A stretch of 64,000 bases of DNA from Symbiodinium natans (Eukaryota > Sar > Dinophyceae > Suessiales > Symbiodiniaceae): assembly GCA_905221605.1 (NCBI GenBank), contig CAJNDS010002811.1, forward strand, positions 186,001-250,000. The letters are read 5' to 3'. The notes beneath the pieces were generated by a model. The model was not told the origin of the DNA, ran no database searches, and saw only the letters and a program-made list of their open reading frames with translations. Shown one piece after another: positions 21,460 to 30,915 of the stretch. Within the stretch, counting starts at the first letter, position 1; every line of letters begins with the position of its first letter. The position numbers and the translations under genes are program-made.

Positions 21460-23514
21460 GTCGCAAGGTCGAGAGAGGGCAACAGAAACTCCAGCACAAG
21501 CTACCAAGCAGCTCTGGGATATCGCTTGGGATTCTCTGGTCCCTGCTGGACCCGATGGGAGTCCCATCACCAACCAGGAGCTGCTCCGATTGTTCAAGGA
21601 GAGCGTAGATGAGAGTTATTTCGACGATGACGGACTCAAGCAACTTCCCAGGGTAGACAAGATCCCGCTCGAGAAGGGCTTCTTCGAGCGGATGAATGAA
21701 ACTTTCTGGCGCTACGGTCCCCTGGTTGTCGCGCCGTTGGGCCCGCTCAGGACGGTCAGCGTGTCAGACCCTGGCATCGTGAAGTGCCTTCGTCGCACCT
21801 CCACAGACAGTAGCAGTAGGGTCACTTCTCGTACCAAGCAAAACATTTGGGAGGCTTCCTCGCTCTGACTGTGATGCATAATGCTGCTCATATGCAGCCT
21901 GCACTTGAGTGCGGCTCAGGTACATTCTTTCGCAGCGCGCACTTTTTGGCAAGGGATTTCTGTCAGCAGTTGGACAAGACATTTTTGGCAAGGCGCTGAT
22001 CACGGCATCAGCGTCCCTGCCGCAAATCAGATCATCTCTGCATTCTACAGATCAGTTTTGTCTGTCTCGCCATGCGGATTTAGCAAGGACCGCGAGCTTT
22101 GGCAATCGAGACGCTCTGCAACAAGTGCTGGATCTTTGGCTTGTGTGGAGAGTCGCGCAAGTCTGCGTCCACGTATGTTTGTAGATGTGGCAGGCAAGTT
22201 AGGCAAGTGCCACCCAAGGCTTCCATGCACAATGGTTGCGGAGCCTCTCTGAGGATTTTGTCCTTTGCACTGCCGGCTCCTTATCATTCCAGAACCAGAG
22301 AGAGAGTGTGTGTGTGTGTGTGACAAAAGAGATCGAGTCGGGGGAGGAAGACATGGAACAACTGCACGCCGACATGGCAAGTAGAGGAACACCGCTCTCA
22401 GCACCCTTATTGGACCATGTGGGCACCGGGTGCGCAACTACGAGGGGGCGATGTGCCATACTGTGAGTCAGACACAAGCCCCAGAAGGCGGCTGGTCCAC
22501 TGCAGTCACCGCAGGGTTTTACTCTTTCATCCAAGGCTCAGGCTGCTCGGATCCTCGACGATCGAGCCCGCTATGGGGAGGCCTGTCATGCTGCGCATGG
22601 TACAAGCTTCCGTGCCCCAGAAAGCGAGTGCGCACACATCTTGCACCAGAAGAAGCCGAGCCTTGTAGGTAGTGGATATGGAAAGTTTCTTTCTCAACCT
22701 GGCGCTCGATACTGTGGGGCGCACAATTTTCGGCTACGATTTTCAGGCGAGCGAGCAGCCTTCTGACAGCCCGCAGTCGCCAATTGTCAAGGCTGTGTAC
22801 AGAGTCCTGAAGGAGCACCTGGGCTGCTCTAGAATCAAGTGCTTCTCCAATCTTTCCGACATACTCCACATGTAGCCCGTGTACCCGCAAGTGCCCGCGC
22901 GCACACTATCTCTCTCTCCCTCCCTCCGTCCCTCCCTCCCTCGCTTCGCTTCGAAGGACGGAGTACAGGCAAGCCAACCTTGGAAATCTGCTTCTCATGG
23001 GAGCTCCTGACGCCTTGGTTGACGTGGCAGCTCCAAATGTGGCAGAGTTCAGGTGCCTCGCGAGCGAAGTGGCATGGCATCCTTTCATTCCATACCGTTG
23101 CGTCTTTCTTTGCCAAGACACAGGCAGAGCCTCCGGAGCATTGATGCTGTGCTCGACAAAGTCATCGGTGCAGCTTTAGATGAGCAAAGCCTCACAGATG
23201 AAGAGGACACTCTAAGCAGAAGTGCGTCAGTGCATTCTCGTCGATGCATTGCGTCAGACTGCCATTAACAAGCTAGATGTTCCCTTTGTACACACCTCTG
23301 ATGCCTGTACAGCAGTCTACGCGGATTCGATCTGCTTGCATAGATCCTTGCTACATGTGCAATCTTCAGATCCATCGGTTTGTGTTCTTTTGCCGCCGTG
23401 GCACAGGACCTCCGGCGCCGATCAGGTGGCACACTACTTCAATTCATTGTGGACCTTCGTGGAAAGCAGGTCACCAGGGAGCAGCTGCAGGAGAAATCCT
23501 GGAAAGTTGAGTTG

Positions 23515-23552
<38 letters not shown>

Positions 23553-26500
23553 CAAGGAGTCTTCAACGGTAGAGACGGCAGCTGTGTGACCTACAGCCTT
23601 AGCGCCACTTCAAGGATGATCTGCGCACCTTGCTGATTGCGGGCCATGCGCCTGGGCCTTCCTGGCAATAGCACCCGGCAAGATTGGGGCAAGATTGGGG
23701 AGGTTGGCGAAGCTTTGAAATTTGGCATCCCGATGCTTGTTTGCGACACCTGTACTGGGCTTTCACAGCCCGCTTTTGCAAGGAAACCGTGGCCAGTACA
23801 CTGACGTGGGCCATCTATGAACTGGCCAAAAACCCCGAGGCCATGGCAAAGGCCAAGCAAGAGGTGGGAGGATGGGAAGGCTATGGATACTACACGGTTG
23901 GGTGGAGTGCTTTAGGGGCCGAATCCCTGTGACATGTTCCACAAAATGGCTTCTGGTGAGGTTTAAATCCTCAACACCTTAACCCTCAAGTAGCGTTTTG
24001 GCTTGGCGACCCTCGCAAGATGTGGTTATCAGGCAAGATAGGGTCATAACATAGGGATAACCTCATCAGAAACCTGTGGAAAGCGTCACAGGGACGGGAT
24101 TCGGCTCCTGAAAAACCAGCAGTTCAGCGAAAGGGATCATCCCCGCCCCGCCCACACCCAACTTCACCCAACCCAAACAAGGAAACCAAAACCCGAACCC
24201 CGAATAGTTGGAAGTGAGCACCCGTGTGGGGCGTGCTGTAAAAGACTCGTCCGGCACGGTGCGTCTTGCCGTTGTGAATGAGAAAGTGGTGCAGGTGCGC
24301 AGAGTGTTGGGCGGTCGTTCCGAACCCACCTACCAGGACGAAGCTTGCCTGCAAAGGTCCTAGCAGGTCGTCGCGTCACACTACACGTCGTCATGCTGGA
24401 CTCGGCAACCGCCCACTCACGCCGACGGGGAAGCAGGAACACACAGCAGCAAGACAGACCTGCCCGCGTTACATGCCGCATTCCTAGCAGGCGCAAGTCG
24501 CCAAAGCTAGCAATTGCCTGCTTACCATTGCTAATGCAGCTAGAGGCTACATGAAGTTCATCTTCTGTCTCTCGGCTTTCGGCCAACGTCACCTGCTAAA
24601 TCACTGCACGCCCCCTCCTGATAGCTCGAGACCGTACATTGCTGGTAGACTGGTATGCATGTCGCTTCAACCTGATCACCTGTCACGCTTGTAAGAGTGC
24701 ATCAGCTGAAGATGTCATGGTCAGCGTGTCTGAGATTGTAAGGTCAAAGACCTGAAGTACATCAGGCTTGTCCTGACAGAGGTGAGGACAGATGCTGAGC
24801 AAAGTCCTGACTTGTCACTTGCCCCTGCTTCGCAGACCTTGCGGCTGTTTCCAGCACCGCCAGTGCTGGCTCGGAGCCCCCTTCAGTCCATCACGTTGCC
24901 TACTAATGGCAGCAATGTCACATTGACACTCGGATTGAAGGCTCAGCATCATGAGTTTTGTGGGACAGCTGAATAATGTATGCGTTGACCGCCCCGCCTG
25001 AGGTGCGTCAGAGGGCCCATTGGCATGGGGCGGGTGGGGGGGGGGGGGAGCGGGGTCCGGAGTCCCTAGGGGTGGCTCGGTGGCTCGCACGTTCGTTAGT
25101 TGAATTCGGTGTCGATCCGGTAGTTCTCATGCCATAAGGTATTTGGGAAACCCTCCTGCCTCAGAGGTCCATACCGGCACGCAGTGCTTGTCTGGCCAGT
25201 TCTGGCGGCACATGAAACGTTTCGTGCCTTACAATGTGAGCAGTATGTATACCATGTATACTCATACATGTATAGGCACAATGCGCACAAGCGCCTTTTG
25301 CGGACAGTGTCCCGGCTCGTAAAAGATGCCAACCAGCGTGCCTGAGAAAAAAAACGCATTCGTTCTCCTCCTGATGCTATTCGCACCATGCCTGCTAGGA
25401 TATTCCTCGCTCTGTGGGCACACCCCCCTGTAGACACGCGTATTCTTACACCTCTTGCATGCTGTCGCGGAGTATGCAACACATATGGTGTTTAAGCAGC
25501 AACAACACAGTAGGACCTGTACAAAGCCCTTGCGGCGCAATCACCGGCGCAACCTTCTGGGATGTACGGTTGGAGCATTTGGTAGGCTATGGTCTTAACC
25601 TTTAGAGTGCTGTGTTTGGGCTCAGAATGGGTTTCGGGCCGCCGTCTAAGAGCCGCGAATCCTGCGCGAAGGCTACAGATGCGCGCGAATTCGCGAATTC
25701 GTCGCGCCAGTGCACAAATCCTTTGTGCTGCATCTTGCCGGACCAGTGCGCGAGTCGGGTGGTTCGCGGATTCCCGCATTAAGCCGCGAATCCTCTGTGT
25801 GCGAATCGGTTCCTACCCAGAACTTGAAGATGTGATTGATGCGCCCTCTTGCCGAGGAACCGGGGGACGTTATTGCTTCTTCAGCTTACCCAACTCCATC
25901 GGCACCCGGGCATCTACGCACGCCCAAACGAGCTTCTTGCATGAAGCCCTGTTTTTGTGCCTGAAGAGGACATCCCTGGAAACCCAGACAGAGTAAGGTT
26001 CTGGCCCGAGCGATGGGAGAAAGCCTTCAACAGCACAGGAACTTACCCGGTGGAAGGTGCCACGTGTCCCACTTCTCGGAAGATGTTGCTTCCCAGCTCC
26101 CGATTTCTTCGGCTTGCCGCCTTAGTCCCAGCACATCACAACACTTGTGCAACTGATGTACAGGATGGCGCGGCTATGATCCAGCAAGGGCTACCGGCCT
26201 GTACCCCACAGCTCTTGCCACTGACTATGCCTTCGTGGGATTTGGAGGCGGCCAGCTTCTCAGTGGCCTCTGATGCTGACATCCACAGGGGGCATGGGCA
26301 GTCATTCTCTTGTGGTTGCCCCGCTGACGAGCGATACGTGGAGCCATCAACCAAGGTGAGTTCCAGTGTGTGGGGGATCAGTTTGCCATGATTGAAGGCA
26401 CGATCATTCTGGCGATGCTTCTTCAGAGGCGTGTTGCTGCCCTTTTTCCCACCAAGTCACTTCCATGGCTAGAAGGTCTCGCGCCACATCCACCACGGCA

Positions 26501-26600
26501 GGTACAACTTCAAGTTGGTCTACGATGATTTGGATACCATTGGCTTGGACATGGCTGCTACAATCCACACCAGGCGAGGCGGTAGAGAAGCCCAAACGTA
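21460..26600 (+). CDS. Cytochrome P450, CYP97-like (carotenoid hydroxylase family), about 16 exons
   Basis: Heme-thiolate monooxygenase. CYP97 enzymes of plants and algae hydroxylate carotenoid rings in plastids. Exons: about 21460-21783 (FWRYGPLVVAPLGPLR, SVSDPGIVK), 21920 to about 22010, 22515-22580, 22669 to about 22820 (LALDTVGRTIFGYDF), about 23080-23216, 23426-23490 (LLQFIVDLRG), 23615-23647 plus 23783-23863 (LLIAGH|ETVASTLTW, the I-helix A/G-G-x-E-T), 24743-24781 plus 24836-24924 (TE|TLRLF gives the K-helix E-x-x-R), 25857-25931 plus 25998-26056 (ARPNE|FWPERW), 26212-26250 plus 26356-26428 (heme loop FGGGEFQCVGDQF, Cys present, usual Arg replaced by Phe), and 26502 to about 26590 (GLDMAATIHTRR). 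About two exons are missing: one between 22010 and 22515, and one in 23864-24742. The N-terminus and transit peptide were not found. The reading frame after about 26590 runs into a minisatellite. Confidence 0.88.
22304..22324. repeat. (GA)/(GT)n microsatellite in a P450 intron
   Basis: Short GAGAGA then GTGTGT run in the unassigned part of the P450 gene. Confidence 0.8.
22905..22945. repeat. CT/CCTC-rich tract in a P450 intron
   Basis: TCTCTC followed by CCCTCCCT units between the exons ending near 22820 and starting near 23080. Confidence 0.8.
23521..23550. repeat. (AC)n microsatellite in a P450 intron
   Basis: Lies inside intron 23491-23614, whose donor is GA. Confidence 0.9.
23917..24107. 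repeat. About 190-bp foldback element inside a P450 intron
   Basis: The left arm 23917-23970 (GCCGAATCCCTGTGAC, TTCCACA, TTCTGGTGAGGTT) is the imperfect reverse complement of the right arm 24054-24107 (AACCTCATCAGAA, TGTGGAA, GTCACAGGGACGGGATTCGGC). It lies wholly in the intron region after exon 23783-23863, starting about 50 nt from the donor. This is the setting expected of an introner-like insertion. Confidence 0.75.
25026..25050. repeat. Poly-G run in a P450 intron
   Basis: G-rich run inside the GA-donor intron 24925-25856. Confidence 0.8.
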
Positions 26601-26855
26601 TAGGCTACCTGCAGGCCTATGCATAGAGCCTACGGTAGCCTACCGCAACCCCATCCGTACGGGCCTACGGGTAGGCTTGTGGGTAGGCTACCCGTGGGCC
26701 TACATATTGGCCTGACTGTGGCACCAGGCCTACAGGCAGGCCTGTGGGTAGGCTACCCGCAGGCCTCTGGTAGGCCTGCCGGTAGGCTACCCTTGGCCCT
26801 CGGTGGGCCTATATGTAGGCTACCCATAGGCCTACGGTAGGCCTACCCATAGGTC
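26600..26855. repeat. Minisatellite of self-complementary GTAGGCTACC/TAGGCCTAC units
   Basis: About 255 bp of imperfect tandem units built on GGTAGGCTACC, TAGGCCTA and GGGCCTAC, most of them palindromic, so the array can fold into many small hairpins. It starts about 10 nt past the last recognisable P450 codons and stays open in the P450 frame until a stop at 26713. Confidence 0.9.
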
Positions 26856-26869
26856 GGACGAAGCCTTAT

Positions 26870-27400
26870 TTTTGGGCTTCTATGTGCCTTCTTCTTGCTT
26901 GCTTGGTATTATAGTATTGTTATAGACAGAACACGGATGGTGTTGTACGCCATTTGTTTGCTGCAAGTGGTTCTGAATCCAAGTGCTGAAGAGCCCGGCG
27001 CCAGGCGAGGCTTGCTCATGAGAGTTTCTGCAGCTGTGAATTGAGATGTCCTGTGGCCCAGCTGGGATCCTGAACGCCGCGTCTTGTTTCGTGCCCTGGT
27101 CCCGAAAAGTAGCGGATTTCCCCTTAAATTGGGGCACCTAAAGTGGCACATCAGCACGAAGAGAAGGAATGATTCAGAATTCAGAGCCGATTGTCGTTTG
27201 TTGTTGGCAGCCCGCACCGACATGCAGCTGCTGCAGCTGTTCCACGGACCGTCAGAAAAAGTAAGATTGCTCCAGCTAAGAGGTCCACTTCACGGACCCA
27301 TTGCACCTAAGACGGATTCTGGCTTAGGTTGGCGTCCCAGTGTTGAGCCCTCGCAGGCGTTGGGTTGCTTCAACTGGTACAGACATGACGAAACAAGCGT
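26870..27400. other. Spacer with weak coding signal
   Basis: A + frame at 27084-27446 has one stretch (RADCRLLLAARTDMQLLQLF, about 27180-27250) that could be an exon. No domain recognised. No terminator or poly-A signal can be assigned, since dinoflagellates lack a usual AATAAA. Confidence 0.3.
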
Positions 27401-27496
27401 CGGCGACGAAAATTGGACACGCAGGCCATTCCCATTCGCGGACTGACGAGTGCAGCCGAGGACCATCGAAGCCACAGGTGTTATTTTCATTTCAGG

Positions 27497-27923
27497 GCTC
27501 ACGTTCCAAAAGCTGGTGCTGCATGGAGACGCATTTGTGCCGCTTGGGGGCTTGGGTTGTATGTCGGTGCGAGTAATTCCCCCCGGTACAAACCAAACCA
27601 GGAGAACTTGTTTGTGCAAGATGTACGCGCTAAGCGAGCCTTGGCCACAAATAGGGCCGAAACGGCTTTCAGGGTGCCTTCAGTCGAGCGTGTACATTCC
27701 GTGAACTGCTTGTATCTGCCAGGCGAACAGCGTCGCTCCCGCCGTCCTATCCTTGGCACATTACGCCTTGGGATGCTGTGCAGATTCCAGGAAGTATGGA
27801 TTCTATGACTGCGATGAGGCTACGCGAAAGCACTTGACAATGGCGTGGGAGACGAGGGTTCGCCAATTGATTTGAAGAACATGCTCAGCCAATCCTGCAT
27901 CGATTTGCGATCCTTGAGTTCCA
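27497..27923 (+). CDS. Exons, possibly sulfotransferase-like
   Basis: A polypyrimidine stretch ending ATTTCAG at 27495 precedes a + frame opening AHVPKAGAAWRRICAAWGLG. H-V-P-K-x-G/A is how the PAPS-binding loop of Sulfotransfer_2 and related sulfotransferases begins, so transfer of sulfate to a glycan or small molecule is possible. The frame stays open to 27808. An overlapping frame (about 27450-27600, GVIFISGLTFQKLVLHGDA) is also protein-like. A following piece, about 27791-27850, reads YGFYDCDEATRKHL in one frame and KALDNGVGDEG in another, with a GTGACG donor at 27924. The family call rests on one short motif. Confidence 0.3.
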
Positions 27924-27929
27924 GGTGAC

Positions 27930-28390
27930 GATTTCTTTGGGGAGGCACGATGCCAGGATGTTGTGCCATCGGTTCGGCTGGGATCGCAGAAGCACGCGCT
28001 CCAATCGACACAAACAAACTTTAGACTCGAACGTCTCCAAACTTTCTAAATCTTGCTAGTTGCTAGACCAAAGCCGGTGCATCTGCTTGACAAGAGAGTT
28101 TCGAGCCCTGTCAAAGTATAAGTATATGCACTGCAACTGCCCCCGGGGAATGCCCCCGGGAAGGCCATCTGCCAAGCATTCCAGCCAACGACCCAAGGCC
28201 GGATCAACCCTGTGAGGCGTCTTAAGCGAGGGATCTGCAGCGATCACTCAGTGATCCTTGTGATCCCGACATGCACTCAGGAGAGACGCTTGCCATCAAC
28301 CCACAGGATGAACCTTTGGAGCGCAGACCTTGTCGATGTCCTGAAAAGAGCATGTTTTTTGAATCCAAGCTGGTGAATTTTGCCAGCTCA
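27930..28390. other. Spacer or intron, nothing recognised
   Basis: Contains a small GCCCCCGGG repeat near 28139-28165 and no supported exon. Confidence 0.4.
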
Positions 28391-28392
28391 GG

Positions 28393-30256
28393 CATGAAGT
28401 CCTCTCTCCAGAGGAAGCCAGGGCAAAGGAAGAGATTTGGGATGAGGCCGGAAGAAATCCAGAAATCACACCACAGCCTGCCACGTCGTGGCAGAATCTG
28501 GCGCAGGTCAACAAGGACATCCTCCAGTTCCTACATGAGAGAAAAAAGCAAAGCCCGCAGCTCGTGTTTATCACGATTCGCCATATGGGAGAAAAGCGTG
28601 TGCAGAGCTTAAGTGCAGCTTGACCTCTCTTAGGCCGCAAGCGAAAGCAGAAGGAGCGAACTTGTGAGAATGCCAGATCTGTTCTGCAGCTTGAGGGGGC
28701 CTCACATAAGGGGGCTTTGCTCCAGAGAGTGTTTGTTGTCGAGGAAGACCGATGTCAGGCTACGGAGAGGCCTTTGAAGGGCTCGTCTGTGGCGGGATTG
28801 CAGCTATTGCGGGGCAACGCCTTGTGCCTTGCTATGTCTTGTCACTTGACGATTCCCGGTCTCTTCGTGGTGAAGTTGGAGAGGTGGCAGCAAGAGCAGG
28901 AGCAGCGCAGCTCTCGGCTCATCCTCACTTCTCGGCTAGCAGCTAGCACTGCTGGACAAACCCCGCGTGTTGAGCAGGTTGGTCCTTCTTGACAAGGCAC
29001 GCAAACTGCGAATGTGAGCGACCCAGTGTCTCAACAGAATGTGTTGAGAACAAAGCAGTCGCACAGTGCCTTGCTACACACATGCCGTAATTATTATCGT
29101 CATTGGATTGTCTGGCTGGTTCATGCTCCAGGCAGAAGAAGCAACGGAACATGATGTAATGGTAGCCTTGAAGAGTGCCTGTCGTGCTGTCGTGCGCACG
29201 CCCTCTGGACGGTGGGGCAGGAAGCCGATGCTTGGCGAAGCTTCATCCAAAAAATGTCAGGCCTCCCCCGAAACTTCCCTCCTCCCTCTCCTACATTTCC
29301 CTCCCCCCAATCCCAACAATTGGCAATCCCATCTGCCAACCAGCACAGCATCAAGTTTGAAGGTTCCACTCCGAGTCAGAAAGGCTTGGCAAGAAGGCTT
29401 ATAGGGCCGACCATGTAGGGCCATTGCAACAAAACCTCCAAACCTACTCCAAACATTGCATTATTCCGGACGCCCCCCAGCAATCCGGTAGCAGAATCAT
29501 GTTCCGTACTCTTTGCGATATTCCGGGGGCCTATGCTAAACTGTGCGCAACGTTGATGCGGCCCGGTTTGCGAGGTTCGGGCATGACACGCAAGGATGGG
29601 TTGGGAAGTCAAGCCACCCGCCTGCCCGCCTCGGTAACCCTCAAAGCCTGCCACTTGACAAGGGCACACGTTGAACACGGCTTCATGTCGCATGAAAAAG
29701 AATGCTGTGGGCTGCACCTACAGGACCTACAGTGCCATGCTGACTGCCATGCTCCCAGGCAACAAGCGGCGGCGAAGCAGCGGAGGCACGTCCCGTACAG
29801 TATATGGTATATGGCAGCCTGGTGTTTTCGGACAGTGTTTCTTGTTTCAAGCCATTGGGCTGTCGAGCCGAAGCACACTGTAGCACAATTGCGGAGCAGA
29901 ACTGTTGAGCTCATGAATGATAGGTGAGCAGTGAGAAGAAGATGCATTTTCTGCATCCAGCCAGGCGTTCTCGGCCAAGCGCCAGTATTGGACTCAAATC
30001 CAATCAACGCATGTTCACCACGGAACTGTCAACGCGCGGGCCTGAAGATAAGGTGATGTTGAGGACTCCGCCCCGTCAACGGAGGACCAAAATCATCGGC
30101 TGGTGGCACGCACAGAGCATCCAAGCGAGAGTGGAAAGCCTGATGCAGGAGGACGAGGAAGAGAGCGGCAAGCAGGAAGAAGCCAACTTCTGGGCGGTGC
30201 TTATGACACGTTTGTCAAATTGTCGCAAACTGGAGGTTTACGCAAGTGAAAAGTGA
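28393..30256 (+). CDS. Multi-exon hypothetical protein
   Basis: Several + strand exons with strong coding character but no recognised family. About 28393-28608 reads EVLSPEEARAKEEIWDEAGR and then LQFLHERKKQSPQLVFITIR. About 28752-28930 reads GYGEAFEGLVCGGIAAIAGQ. About 29132-29230, after CAG, reads EEATEHDVMVALKSACRAVV and then TPSGRWGRKP. About 29690-29830 reads MKKNAVGCTYRTYSAMLTAM. The last, about 29960-30256, reads TKIIGWWHAQSIQARVESLM then a Glu-rich stretch, and ends YASEK*. The order and spacing fit one gene with about six exons, but frames were not traced across every intron and two genes are possible. The basic/acidic helical make-up gives no functional lead. Confidence 0.5.
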
Positions 30257-30259
30257 TAG

Positions 30260-30900
30260 AAATGATGGCACGTTCTTTCAAAGCAAATCCAGGCGCATGC
30301 GGCAGTGCCGTGGCAGCACAAAGCTTCTCGAAGAGGGTTCTTAGTGCCAACATCCCTGGTCATACAAGAAGCTCGGCCTGTCCTGCATGACTTTTACTCC
30401 CTTTCGGCAGATGCAGGTCTTGCAAGTATCTAAGGCCAAGGGAATCGGATCAGGCTGGAGCTGCCGCCGCTTCGATTTTCAACATGAACTTAATGTGCTG
30501 CAGCACCCATGTGAAAAGGTCAAGCTTCTGGTCAGATCCTCACAGCAAAGGAGAAAATCGAAGCAGAACGCAGGCCAGGATCTCCCTAGAATTTACATCC
30601 TGTGACATGTGACAGTAGTTGCCTGGTCCCCTAATCGCCGAGCTGGTCCCTTACAGTACCTTCCTTAAAGTGTTCTGACTTTTGGCAATTTTGTGACCTG
30701 AACATTTTTGGCCATGGGCCCAGTGCGGCTTACAGTTGGGTCTAGGATAGTTAGAGCTGTAGCATGCTGTAGCCAATGAGAACTGTCACGGAAGATGTGG
30801 GAGTTGTAAGAAACACGAAGAGCCAGTGAGGAACACCCAATTTGCAGGATGGGAGTGGAAAAGTAGTAGTAGAAACCGATGGCGGAAGTGAGCCGGCCTC
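30260..30900. other. Intergenic spacer before the kinesin gene
   Basis: No supported exon; a + frame at 30387-30605 has no conserved motif. The promoter cannot be defined, since dinoflagellate promoters lack a standard TATA box. Confidence 0.4.
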
Positions 30901-30915
30901 TCCGCATGGTGCAAA

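Noticed and set aside
25942-25944. In-frame TGA in the P450 gene suggesting a pseudogene or selenocysteine
   Set aside because: It falls inside a 66-nt GC-AG intron; removing it gives the expected ARPNE|FWPERW junction.
26600-26855. Regularly spaced repeats considered as a CRISPR array
   Set aside because: Units are contiguous palindromic minisatellite repeats without unique spacers, in a eukaryotic gene context.
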